A stretch of DNA of 64,000 bases, taken from the NCBI GenBank assembly GCA_022059125.1, contig JAEUWY010000002.1:1240001-1304000 (forward strand). Direction: 5' to 3'. Positions 13,162 to 24,481 of this stretch are shown piece after piece. Each line of letters begins with the position of its first letter. Position 1 is the first letter of the stretch. The notes beneath the pieces were generated by a model that had not been told where the DNA came from, ran no database searches, and worked only from the letters and a program-made list of their open reading frames with translations. The position numbers were made by a program, and so were the translations under genes. This DNA is from Corynespora cassiicola. Its lineage: Eukaryota > Ascomycota > Dothideomycetes > Pleosporales > Corynesporascaceae.

Positions 13162-15361
13162 GTTGAAGGAGGTAGACTAGTGGTAGGAGGCTGACATCCC
13201 CCTCTTGGAGAAGCAAGTAGACTCCGGGCGGACGTCGTTGGTAGTAATAGACCACAGAGCATGGTGCATAGAAAGACCTCCGACGTTTTTGCCAGTCCCT
13301 TAGGTCATTGTGCTGAATGAACGCCAATTCGCAAACTGACTAAACTAACCCTATCCCTGTCGACTGCACTGGCCAAGACACAGCCGCATTAGAGGACCGC
13401 TAGCATCACCCGCTGGGTTTTTGCAGGGTGCGGCCGGATATCGGTGAGGCCAATAATAGGGCGTGGAGGAGAGTCCATGCGCAGTGATTCCATTGGACCA
13501 GGAACAGGTATGCAAGCAGGCTTGCTGGGGGCTAGGAAACGACCAGCAAAGCGTGCGGGCTTTCTGCTCGGGCGGTCTGCTGGGCTCGAACAGGCCTGAC
13601 AGCATCGCTGGGCACCGATTTGGCTTGAGTAATAAGACGACCATGGCCGCATGGCGGTGGCAGCCTCCCAGCACTGCGGAACGACGACTCGTCACCAGGG
13701 CGTAGACCGAAAATCTCCCGGCCGAACGGGCGTCCGCCTGCGGGACGCGCAGGAGGGAGGGAAAAAAGCTCAGGCCGATGGGGTAGGTTTGCCGTTGCTC
13801 TGAGGCCATTCGGGCGCGCACTGGGCCAGCGCAGTCGAGCACGAGCACGGCGTCCAGACGTACTGACTGACTGATGCCACACAGCCATGCCGCGACGACG
13901 ACGACGGCCCAGGATGCTCTGGACGAAGGCGGGCCAGGCTGATTCGACCGACCTGCTTGCCCTTCTCGTCCTGCTTGTCCTGCCCGCCATGGCTGCCAGC
14001 GCCATCCAGGTCCAGGTCCAGTGCCTCAGTGCCTCAGTGCCTGCCAGTCAGCCCTCCTCCCACCCCCCCAGCCAGACAGCCCGCTGCCATGTCGCCATGT
14101 CGCCCTGTCTGCCGCCCCCGACCTGACTTCCCCTCGCCTGCATGCGACAGCAACGTGCAAATGGGGCAGGCCAGCCCGTCTTCCGCTTTGGTCGTCCGTC
14201 GTCTGCCAGTCTCATTGGTGCGGGCGGCATATCCCGCCCTCTGCGTGATGCGGCCTGCGACCTGCGCGCTGCGGGCGGCGATGCTTGCACTCCTGCACTG
14301 CTACGAGCTTGTCGTCACCGGCAGCTGGCACTGAGTTCTGAGGGTCCATGCGCCGGCACCTGCGCGTCGTCGTCCCAGTCGAGCCAGTCCAGCCAGTCGA
14401 GCCAGTCGAGCCAGTGTGCCAGTGTGCCAGTGTGCCAGTGTGGGCGGCGGCGGCGGCGGGCGAGGGAAACTCGCACTCAAGACGGCATGACGCCGTGGTC
14501 GGCGAGGCACGGCTCTCTGTCTTGCGGGACGGCGGTGGTGTGCGTCTGGCTCAGGGAGGAAAAAAGGCTGGCTGCATCATGATCCGCCCCCTTCGTCACT
14601 CCGGCCGCCCTGGCGCTGGGCATCTGGTCGTCGCGTCGGCTCGTGGGCGCTGCTGCTCTGCTGCTGGGCTGCTGGGGGAGGGGGGGGTGGCGGTCGTCGT
14701 CTGTGGTCGCGGAGTCCAACACCACGCCCGCCGCGAAGCAGCAGGCGACGCTGCTTATATTTCGCTGTCACAAAGGGCCTTCCACGGACTCATCCGCCGT
14801 CTCGGAGTGCCATCGTGCCATCGTGGATCCCGAGGTGCTGCCGACAATGCCGTGACTCCACGATGAACAAAAGGCGCTGCGAATGGCAGCGCGAGGAGGC
14901 ACTGCTAGATGCAAGGCCACCTCCACCACGACAAGTGTTTCGCGCCACAACTCGCCGGAGAACCACCCCCAAAAGCGCCGAATGTAGTCTCACGACACCC
15001 GACTGTAGGGCCAGACGCCCAAAGGGCCGTCGGATGTGGTGATGCGACCGCATCCGCAAGGCTGGAGAGATCTGTGAGATCTGGCAGCCACAGCATCGCC
15101 AAGCGGCATCTGGAGCCGTGCCTATCACATCACGCCGCTAAACACAACACCATCCGACGTCATCTACACATTTCGTATTATACATAGACTGCCCCCCCCC
15201 CGCAATATTTACTGCCAAAATTAAACCTGAAATTCCCCAGAACGCCCTTTTCGCTGCAGGGTCCGCCGGTGCGCCCTGCAGCCCTGCATGCTCCCACTCC
15301 ATGTCCCATCGGCCGTCGGAATTAAATCGGAAATCGGAACGTGCACTCTGCTGTCATAACT
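13162..15361. other. 2.2-kb intergenic, GC-rich low complexity
   Basis: Promoter side of the Zn2Cys6 gene and 3' flank of the b561 gene. It contains a tandem CCAGT-type repeat near 14378-14440 and a C-run near 15191-15200. I see no supported gene. Confidence 0.5.
14378..14440. repeat. CCAGTCGAG / CCAGTGTG tandem repeat
   Basis: Several copies of a GAGCCAGTC-like unit are followed directly by about four copies of the 8-bp unit CCAGTGTG. The two arrays share the CCAGT core, which suggests slippage and divergence from one unit. Non-coding. Confidence 0.7.
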
Positions 15362-17849
15362 TCATGAAAACTCGACTCTGCTGCCGCCTGTTCGCGCTGC
15401 CTTTGCCTGCGCGCGCTCTGCCCGCCGTCGCCGCCTGTTGCTGTCGTAGTTGCTCACATCCGTCTCCGTCCCGTACACCTGTGTGCCCTGCGGACTGCTC
15501 AGCACGCTGTTTCCCGCCACTGGAATCGGAGGCGGCGGAGGCAGGTTGGCGGGGATGGGCTGGCCGGGCGCTTGGGTGAACACCGGAGGAGGGCCAGGCG
15601 GCGGCGGTGGTATCACGGGCTGAGGCATAGGAATCGGAGCCGCTGAGGGACCGGCCGGCGGAAGAGGTGGGGCTGGAGGGATTGTCCCAGACTGCTGTGC
15701 CATCTCTTGAGCCTGAGCTGCTTCGAGGGCCTCAGTCCTCCTCCAACGATCGTTGTTGGTGTTACTCAACGAGCTCATACTTCCGTTGCGACCCCTCCTC
15801 TGCCGTTCTTTGCGCCTTGCATCGCGTTCTGCCGCTGCCTCCTCCTCGTTCAGGCGCCTGAGCGTTACGTGACGCCCATCGTTGTGCATCTTGACCTTGA
15901 CAGAAACCGGCGGCGATGCAACGCTCTCATCGCGGCTGTTGCGGCGCTGGCTACTATCTCTCCTTCTTGACGGGGACCCAGTAGAAACTCCGGCAGCCGC
16001 TGCCCCGCCCGCCAAAGCACTGCCGGTGGGCCGACGGCGCCGACCGCCACCACCGGAAAGGTAGGCCTCCGAAGCAGAGTCCGAGAGAACATCATGAGGC
16101 GGTGGGGGTGGTCCTGCGGTAGGGTCAGGGTGAGTGCGACTCTTAGCTGGTGGACGAGACAATGCCGGTGTAGTTCCAGTGATGTCGCTTTCAGAGAAGA
16201 TGGTGGAAGGCGCCCTGTTCTTTCGACCCGTGGGCAATCCATCCCCCGTGAACCTTCGCCGTGTGCTGTTTTTGCGGGCAAGTCGTTCTTCTTCAATGTC
16301 CTGTTGCCTGATAGCCTCTGCATGCGCGTCCTCCTTTTTGTTTTTGCGAGTGCTCCATCGATGCTTGAGGAATCCGGCTACACCAAGTGCGGCAACGCCT
16401 TCTTTGAGCCCAAGGGACTGTTTAGGTCTGGTATCAAGCTCGGTATCACTGAAGCTGTCCCGACTGTCGTACGAGTCGATCGATGCTCCACTTCGTGCTG
16501 GACGATGGCCACGGCGAAGGGGGCTGGGTCCCATGGCAGCTGCCTGCGCAGCCTCACGCTCTTCGACACGACGCCAGTTATTTTGCGGTGACTCAGGCGC
16601 TCGGCCTTCTTCCAGGCGGCTCAAATCAGTTTGGGTTACCTCGGAAGGGCCAATCGGACGGCTGTAGCTTACGTCGCTCGTAAAGCCAGATTCAGACGTA
16701 GGCGGAGGCTTCTTGCGACGGTTAAACAGAGACTTGATTGCCAGAATCCCACCAGCAGCAGCTCCAGCGCCGAGAAGGCGTTCTCCCCAGGTACGTCCTT
16801 TGCGGCCGTCGTCGGTATACTTCTCGTCATCAAGGTACGATTCCGTAAGGTGAGAGCTTTGGTGCGAGCTGTAAGCATCTACTCTGCTTGCACCGGGCCT
16901 TCGGCGGCTTCGGCTGCGACTTCGTGAATCTCGTCTCAGAGCTGCAAGGCCGGCGCCTGCTGCACCCGCTGCTGCGAGAGCACCCATCCCGCGGCTTACA
17001 TGGCTCCGACTCCTGGTACTTGCGGACCGTTCCGTGATGTAAGTTCCGCGATCATCAAAGCCCATTTCAGGTTGATTGATATAGGACAGAACAAAGTACA
17101 GGATGGCGAGGGCGAAGGTCCAAACAGCAAACAAGATGAACAGAACCAAGGGAGACCCCCACAGTGTCAAGCCCAGAGGTACCTGCACGATTCCGAGCAG
17201 AGCAATCAATCTGCCAATCCATTGATGGAGCTGAAAAGGGGGGTTAGTCAGCAATTCTTCGATATCAAAAACGGCATCGACTTACCATGAGTGTGAGGGG
17301 AACCTTGAATCGCTCTTTTCCCTTTTCTCGTTTATGAATAACACATCCGCCAAAGGCCTGTACAAGTACTAGAGTGTAAAGCGCGATGCCAATACCATGG
17401 TGAGGATTGGTCAATGATCGTCGCAAGCCCACGGCCTGGAATCCAAGGATGAAGGCCGCCGTGGAGAGGAGTACGGTCATGATTTGGAGCCAGATGTGGT
17501 AGCGAAGGGCCATGCGCGGGTTGCGATGATAGAAGCGAGCAAAGAAGATGGCGGCTGGTACGACGAAGAGGAAGGTGGCAGCACCCAGGATTCCATGGGC
17601 CATGATGACTCCACGGTAGCCGACCATGTTGCGGAAGCGGTTGCCCATGCCTGCGGAGACAAGTTAGCGATTGGTTGCAATGCAATGCCATGGGGCCATA
17701 CCATTGTACTGTGTTGTTTCGATGTTCAATCCTTGCAGGTTGGGTAGCAAGAAGGTGTTTCTGTCGGAATCCCAGGTTCCATCGCCGACATACATGGAGT
17801 CAGACGAATAGATGCTGCTCCCTGGCGGCGACAGCCCATTTCCCGACAT
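15362..17849 (-). CDS. cytochrome b561-domain membrane protein with long disordered tail
   Basis: Exons are 17849-17702, 17650-17286 and 17230-15362, giving 793 residues with consistent phases. An N-terminal soluble segment (1-60) precedes five to six hydrophobic helices between about residues 64 and 216. His68, His101, His133/134 and His173 are placed as in b561-type diheme transmembrane electron carriers. After about residue 220 the protein is highly charged and disordered: Arg/Ser-rich segments, then a proline-rich run (about 680-740) and a basic end. No DOMON domain is seen, so it is not a cellobiose-dehydrogenase-like fusion. Role inferred: transmembrane electron transfer, possibly ascorbate- or iron-linked. 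The substrate is unknown. Confidence 0.75.
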
Positions 17850-18030
17850 GGTGTCGATGGCTCAGGACGCCACCCGGCGAGCAAACACAGCAGTCAGGTC
17901 AAGGTGGGACGAAATTGGGGTGGCGGGGCGGGTGGTTGGGGAGCGGGCTGGGAGGCTGCGCAATGCAAAAAAAACGAGGGTATCGTCAGAGGAAAGCCGG
18001 GAGCAAAGGAAGGGGGGAGGATCGTGAAGT

Positions 18031-18062
18031 CGTAGTGGTCGTAGTAGTCGTAGTAGTCGTAG
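18031..18062. repeat. GTAGTCGTA short tandem repeat
   Basis: Alternating GTAGTC and GTAGTA units lie about 180 nt upstream of the b561-type gene start, so within its promoter or 5' UTR. Confidence 0.7.
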
Positions 18063-18659
18063 CAGGCGTGAAAGGTGGAAGGGCGGTCCGCCTGTGTCAG
18101 CCTCAAGTTGGTTGGCGCGCTGGTTCGCGGAGCATCGCCGGCGGGGCAGGAACTCAACAGGCGTGTGACGGGTCGCTGGGCGATGGAGAAGTCCAGGGAC
18201 AGCTGGGACTCGAGCAGACGGCGGGTCACGGAGAGATCCAAGGTTGTTTTTCTGAGAGTAGGAGAATTTCGAGGTTGGGGCGAGCAGCTGCGAGGGACCA
18301 TCGTCAGCTAGCCTTGGTGGAGTCTTGTTTATCCGCCCGCCGTCCAGGCAACGCGATCTGCCAGCCATTTGTGGCGGTGAAGGCGCTGGCCAATGGCGCC
18401 GCTCCCGCCCGCTGCCGCCCCCATGCTGTTGGCATCGCGCTGCTGGCCTGCCGCGGACCTGCTGCTGTGCTAACCGCTAACCTGCTAACTTGCTGCTGGC
18501 AATTCTCCACTGCCATGCGAATCATCCGCCTCTGTGCTGCCGCCGTCGTCATAGGCTGCCTTGCACGCCTCGCACGCCTCGCATGCGCCCACCGCCCAAG
18601 GCCCCGTACCTCGAGCCATGCGTCACGAGGCCAGCACATGACAGGCTGGCATGCCCTCG

Positions 18660-18705
18660 CATTGCCGTCGCTTTGCCGTCGCTCTGCCGTCGCTCTGCCG
18701 TCACC
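18660..18705. repeat. GCCGTCGCTCT short tandem repeat
   Basis: About four imperfect copies of a 10-11-bp GCCGTCGCTYT unit lie downstream of the Sos7-like gene. Non-coding. Confidence 0.7.
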
Positions 18706-18900
18706 CCATTCGGAAGGTTTTTCAGAGGGTGCAGCTAGAGGGTAGACGCCGTTTTCTACCAAACCCGTGGTATCTCTTGGAAGTACAGTAGTGCCCAAAA
18801 CGCCAGCCAGAAAACCACGCATGCCCGCCCTGCCCCCCGCCTCAATCATTTACACATCATAGCCCTGACACTTGTCCTTGACCGCATCGTCCACTGCAGC

Positions 18901-19817
18901 CTATGGCTCCACTTCGAGCATCTCGCGCAACGCCTTCTCCGATGCCCTAAGCCATCTGCCCCGCTCTTCCAGCTCATCTCCAATCCCACCGCCCTCTTCT
19001 CGCCGCCGCCTGGCCTCCTTCGCCGCGGCCACCGTGCCTTGCTTCTGCGTCTCCAGCGGCTTCAGTTCGCGCTCTAGCTTCTCGAGCTCGCGTGACCGGT
19101 TGGGCAGCGACGACTGGAGCTGGGATAGTTGCGCATTGAGTGCTGCGAGCTCCGCTTCCCTTTCCTGTACCAGCCGCTGCGTTTCCGGCAGCGGTAGTGC
19201 CAACTCGGGGTTCTTCGATGGCGGTGTCTGCTCCTCTCTCAACTTCTCGATGCTAGCCTCCAGGCCCTCAACCTCGGTAGGCAACGACTCAAGCTGCTGC
19301 GTCCGGAGCTGCACCCCTTCGTACCGCAAGGCTAGTTCGCGTCCTTTGTCCTCGAGCTGCTTCAGTATGTCGGCAATCTCGAGTTTGCGTTCCTTGAGGT
19401 CCGCTTTCAATGCTAGAACCTCCTTTTCTTGCTCCACATTCTCGGCAGCTTCGATCAGACGTGGCGGGTTGTCCGTGATGCCTCGCAAAAACTTCTCCTT
19501 GGTGACCTGCTCCACATAGCTGAACCGCAACTTGCTGAATAGTTCCTACCGTGTATCAGTGCCGTGTTCATTGTGTGCTTATGATCATGTGATCTTACCT
19601 TGTAATGAACCAGATCGGCCTCTAGTGCTGCGGGGTGTGTGTCGTTCTGCTCGCTATCTTCTGAGACTGCTGAATTGCGCTTTTGTGCGGTTTGCGGCAG
19701 GTCTTTGGGTGACAGCGTCTCTGCAATGGCGACGAGTTTCAGTGATTGCAACTGCTTGAGTTGCTCCAGCGCAGACGCCGGGGTGGTCGTGCCCGTGGAC
19801 TTTTTTCGAGGGGCCAT
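18901..19817 (-). CDS. kinetochore protein Sos7-like, coiled coil
   Basis: Exons are 19817-19599 and 19545-18901, giving 287 residues. The join restores the conserved block Glu-Leu-Phe-Ser-Lys-Leu-Arg-Phe-Ser-Tyr followed by Glu-Gln-Val-Thr-Lys-Glu-Lys-Phe-Leu, which I associate with fungal Sos7. The rest is almost entirely heptad-rich Glu/Leu/Lys/Gln coiled coil. Sos7 partners Spc7/KNL1 in the outer kinetochore (established for fission yeast). The start at 19817 has A at -3 and G at +4; an earlier in-frame ATG at 19913 would add 32 residues. It is divergently paired with an Arg/Ser-rich protein gene 203 bp away. Length fits the family (about 260-290). Confidence 0.75.
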
Positions 19818-20020
19818 TTTCGTAAATGCTTCACGCAGATTGTTGTCGTCTCGAAAAGGTAGCGCGAGGAGGGGTTGTTTGTTTTGCACGGGTCCATAGG
19901 GCTGAGTGGCCACTGGCGCCTTCCCGTTTCCGTACTAGCGCATCGTGCGACGTCACGCTCGCGCTGCAGTCTTTTGATTCACCGCTCCAAATCTTCTTCC
20001 CTCACTCCACCACCGTCGCC
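19818..20020. promoter_or_regulatory. 203-bp bidirectional promoter
   Basis: Only 203 bp separate the start codons of the Sos7-like gene (-) and the Arg/Ser-rich protein gene (+). Both promoters and 5' UTRs must lie here, so co-regulation is likely. No TATA box is obvious, as is common for housekeeping genes. Confidence 0.6.
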
Positions 20021-21464
20021 ATGGCGGGCACCAACCTCGACGATGACTATCTCGCGGATCTTCTGATTGAAGATGCAAAGAAAAGCGCCAAAAATCACCA
20101 AATGGTGGGCTTGGACGCCTTCCTGCCAAAGAGGTGCGTCAAAAACCTCTTCCTTGTTCACAATGTGTTCTGAGCGCAAAGTACCGCAACACACCAACAT
20201 TAAGTTTCAATAATTCTGATTCATCTATAGATCCCGGCCCGCCGCTCCCAAACCAAACACAAGTTTCCTCCGACACATCATTCGCCAGACCGATAGCCAT
20301 AATGCAGCTTTATTAGCCAAGGAGGCCGAGGAGTCACGAGCGCGTTTGCGACGGATGAACCGTGAAAATCCGGGGAATAGCGATGGATCGGACGCCAGGA
20401 GAGATCGCGATCATAGCAAGTTAGCATCCGATGCGATAGGCAACGATTCCAGGTCGATGAAGAGGCGACAGGAGTACCGTAGTGACGACGAAGTCCGTGA
20501 GGATAGACGACAAAAGCGCCGTAGCGACTCGAGAGACTCCAAGTTCAGGAACAGAAGGGAGAAAGAGTCAGAGAGGCACCGGTCCAGGAGATACGAGCAC
20601 AGTGACGGTGATCACGATAACCGGAGATCACGTCACTCGGACGATCGCAAAGCGCGCACGCACAGATACGACTCTGAAGAGGATAGTGATGTGGAAGCCA
20701 ATCGGCGGAGGCCAAGGCACCACAGACGCAATAAAGGTCATCGACACGGTAGAGGCAGGGATGACAGTCGATCACGGCGCCACGATCGCCGAAGGAGCAG
20801 ATCCAGGAGTCCTAGGGACGATAGCCGTTCGCGTCGAAAAGGGGATTCAAGCCGGAGCCATCGACGGCATAGGTCGCGTTCCAGATCCACTGCTAGATCC
20901 CGCTCTACGTCGCCCCACCATCACAAACGTCACACCACGTCCAAGCTCAAGCGCGTCTCACCATCTCCAAGGTACAATTCACGAAGCCATGAACGTGATA
21001 GTGCCGGCGGGACGAAGCCTCCCGACAGATCCGTCCCAACTCCCGGTTCGGACTCGGATCCGCTAGAGGCCATCGTGGGGCCCCTTCCTCCGCCATCCGA
21101 ACCCCCCATCCGATCTCGTGGCCGCGGAGCTCTCAAAGCTAAGACCATGACCATGGACGCTCACTTCTCCTCCACCTATGACCCCTCTACTGATGTACAA
21201 CTCGCATCCGATGTCGAAGACGAATGGGGCGACAATCTTGAGGCGTTTCGCGACAGGCAAAAGTGGAAGCAGCAAGGTGCCGAGCGGCTCAAAGCTGTCG
21301 GCTTCTCGGCCGAGCAGATCAAAAAGTGGGAGAATGGCGACGAGAAGAGCGAAGAGGACGTAGTATGGGCTACTAAAGGCACGGCTAGGGAGTGGGACAG
21401 GGGCAAAGTGCTGGACGAAGATGGAGATGTCGAAATTAGAGCCCAATGGGGCCGACTGACGTGA
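20021..21464 (+). CDS. Arg/Ser-rich nuclear protein, probable splicing-associated factor
   Basis: Exons are 20021-20133 and 20231-21464, giving 448 residues. A conserved N-terminal block (about 1-75) includes Asp-Asp-Asp-Tyr, a Gly-Leu-Asp-Ala-Phe-Leu-Pro-Lys-Arg motif across the splice, and Lys-Pro-Asn-Thr-Ser-Phe-Leu. Residues about 85-330 are a very long Arg/Asp and Arg/Ser-rich domain. The C-terminal block (about 365-448) has Trp-Gly-Asp-Asn-Leu-Glu-Ala, Phe-Arg-Asp-Arg-Gln-Lys-Trp and a Gly-Phe-Ser-Ala-Glu-Gln-Ile stretch. Fungal orthologues are often labelled pre-mRNA-splicing factor 38B-like; I recall that label but cannot verify it. The RS/RD domain supports a nuclear-speckle or spliceosomal role. 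Exact function unknown. Confidence 0.7.
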
Positions 21465-24400
21465 TCTACGAATAGACTAATGACACCTTGGGGATGAGTT
21501 ACTCTCCATGTTTTGTATATTCTGACGTGCACGCTTTAAGCTCCAAAACAGTGCGGTGTGATGTAGCAGCACGTGGTGAGCTGTTGGTTTTTGGATTGGG
21601 TTTGATCTGGAGGGAGGGTTTTGTGCATCAAGCCATACACCAGGACTGTGCTACTGGTTTGATGCTCGCTCTTTCATTGTACCTCATCTTGTATGGAGGA
21701 AGCATTACACACAAGTAAAACACATGGGTCTGCCATCTATGGGTTTCTCTGTCAAATAGATGCTGTGGTGTTTGTGTGCGCTATTATCTCGATCCTCATT
21801 GTACCGAGGCTTAGTGATCTGGTTATTAATCTAGAGTCTACGCTTTTTTTGGTTTAACCTCAGGTGCCTTAAATAATATAATTAGGAATGCTTTCCCTAA
21901 TGTTTATATGTTATTTCATAAGCTACTTACTTCCAGGTTTCAAATTTGTAAGGAATACTCCTCTACCACTGTTACCTCTAGGTATCTGCCAGCTATATAA
22001 AGAACGCATATAATAGCTCCAAACATATCTACTACACGCACCTGCAGTTAGTACTCTTCTATGCGTCAATCTTCCAGAGTAGTACTCTTTTTAATGTTGC
22101 ATCGCTAACCCATGGTTTTCTAGACATTACTTTTTGTTGTTTCAGCTTCCTATTCACCGCCTGTCCCAAATGTCTAATCCATCCCCCCCCGTCTCGCCTC
22201 AACTTAACATGATTCCTCCGCTACAAAACCTACACCATAAGCGGTCACTCCTCTTCCACACTCCTAACAACATCACACACGCACGCACAAGGGACATCAT
22301 AATTTGAACTCAAAGATACATTCATTACATAGTTTCATCAACGGCGGGCACGCATCTATGGGCTAGCCCCCACACTGCGCGCCGTCCTCACAACCCGGCG
22401 TCTCGAAGCCACCCGCCGTCCACTGCCATCGCTTCGGATTACAATGCATGATGCTCGCATATTGAACTCTCTCCCCCGCCCTCCATCCATCCAGTAATGG
22501 AAACCACTTCGAGGGAGGGGGAGTGCGACACAAAAAGGAAAACACTTCAATAAAGGAAAAAGGTATTTACCTCCCAAAAGGGGGGAGAAAAATAAACAAA
22601 CAGGTGGAAAAAGAAGAGGAGAATATCGGGAACGGGGAACAAAGACCTTGGATGACGATGATGATGTGACCTGTATACGACGACGATGACGACGCCGACG
22701 CCGCCCTCGCCCTCGCCGCGCATTTGAAACATGTTCAAAGTAGCCCGACCCTCATATACGGACACAGACACCACACATACGCATCTCTCTTCGCACACCC
22801 AAGACGGGGCCAGCAGTCCGACGGAAAACGCACGAAAAAAATGCCATAAAAATGGAGGAGCAAAAAATTAAAACAAAGACACCCAATGCTGCCTTTTGCT
22901 TGCTCCCTTCCCTCACCTCCCTCCCTCCCCCTGCCCCTCGAAGAGCAAAGAGGGAAGAGAAAAAGAACACTTTCGGTTCACAAAGACCATCCATCTCATG
23001 CAGTATTAGCAACGTTGCGAAGCAAGAGAAGAAGAACAAGAAGAAAGAAAGAAAGAGAGAAAGAAAGAAAAGGCGGGAAACGGGGCGCACATGCAATTCC
23101 GATCGATGCTACCAAAAAGTCCTCTGGTCAACCCATCCATCCATTCCCCATCATCATCATCCACTCCCAATCCCAGCCATCAATAAACGCACCACCGCAT
23201 CCCAGCAAAAAGGCTATGCATCTCCCGAACCCATAAATCCTCCTCTCCCCCCCCTCAAACCCAACTTCTCATCCAGAAGTAGCCCGAGAGGGAAAAAAGG
23301 GGGATACAAAAACTTCGCACACAAAAAAAAAGCGGAGACGCGAGCAGCGATAAAGCGCGAAGTAAACCATCGCACAAAAAAAGAAAGAAAACGAAAACGA
23401 CAAACAACGAAAACAAAGGAAAAGCAAAGCTAAAACATCAACCACACAGCTTCCAACCAAACAACAAAGCGAAGAAAAAAAGAGGTATCAGTAAGCAGCA
23501 ATTCACCCGTAGGAAATGCTCCAACAAATCCCATCCCTTATGGTAACCAAACCAAAGTTGAGAGAGAAAAAAGAAGAAGCTGGATCCCGAAAATGCACAC
23601 ACCAACCCCTCGCGCACTCTCTCTCCAGAGTCCGCTCTCTCTCTCTCCCCCCCCCTTGCAAAACCCAAAACCCGCCCCAATAGCGGCTAACATTGAAAAA
23701 ATGGGGGGTACAAGGCTCCAAAACAAGCAGCCAACGGCGCAAGCAAGTAAGCAAGCAAGCAAGTAGCATAGCGAGAGGAGAATTGGTATTTTTCCCGCTG
23801 GGTAGTCACAAGAACAACGAAGAACAGCAAAAGAACCAAAAAACAACAGCAGCAACTGCTTCCCATCCATGTGATCCCCACGCGGAGGCAGCGCAGAGGG
23901 GAAAAACAAATATACATGTGTGTATAAAGCGGGGGTAATGGAAAGAAAAAGGTGCCACCCAAGGCTGTCCCCCCTCCCAAGTGTAGTGCTGCAAGGGGAG
24001 GAAAAATCCACTGTATGAACGGACCTGGCCATGCCATCTCAATGGCAAATCTGGCCGTTCAAAGAAGCGTGTTTGCTACAAGAAGGATGACGGGAGGTGA
24101 GGCGATTCGAGTCGGGAGTTTTGAATACTACAAGTTTTTGCCCCTCCCCTCATTTTTTATATATTTTAAAAGAGGGGGAGGGCTTCTCGTTGCATCATCC
24201 GTGAGGTCGTGCGTTATTCGAGGCAACCGTGTTCCGTTAACGGGGAATATGACCCCTTCAAAAAGGCAAAAATCTTATAATCTGACAAAGGGGAAAAGGG
24301 CCTTTTATGCGCGGGGATGGCCAAAGGCTGGACCGGAGAAAGATGTTTTTGAAAAAAAAAGAGGCTGCTTTTGTGGGGAAAAACGCCCGGGGATATATGA

Positions 24401-24481
24401 GAAGCGAAACTTGGCGTCGTCGATTCGGGGCATCAGAGCTCGTGAAAAAGGTGAGGTTGTTTACAGATTGGAGGGGAGAGT
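21465..24481. other. 3-kb convergent intergenic: AT-rich block then purine-rich block
   Basis: 3' flanks of the splicing-type gene (+) and the phosphodiesterase (-). Bases 21760-22110 are visibly AT-rich against a GC-rich background. From about 22850 to 23430 the + strand is strongly purine-rich (A/G runs), followed by an AAGC repeat at 23741-23766. Frames here (for example 22852-23433 +) are Lys/Arg/Glu low-complexity products of the base skew and are not credible genes. Confidence 0.55.
23741..23766. repeat. AAGC tetranucleotide repeat
   Basis: About six imperfect copies of AAGC/AAGT lie in a purine-rich intergenic region. Confidence 0.7.

Larger units (their letters stand above)
17850..18900. 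other. intergenic with short tandem repeats
   Basis: Promoter of the b561 gene and 3' flank of the Sos7-like gene. It holds GTAGTCGTA repeats near 18031-18062 and GCCGTCGCT repeats near 18660-18705. No gene is supported. Confidence 0.5.

Noticed and set aside
17675..18745. 356-codon + strand frame
   Set aside because: It overlaps the first exon of the b561 gene and a GTAGTC repeat that gives poly-Val; no family feature.
22852..23433. 193-codon Lys/Arg-rich + strand frame
   Set aside because: The product is only the result of the purine-rich strand; no conserved motif and no plausible promoter.
24090..24125. tRNA T-arm-like GATTCGAGTC
   Set aside because: The flanking bases do not form the T stem, and no D arm or anticodon arm is found upstream.
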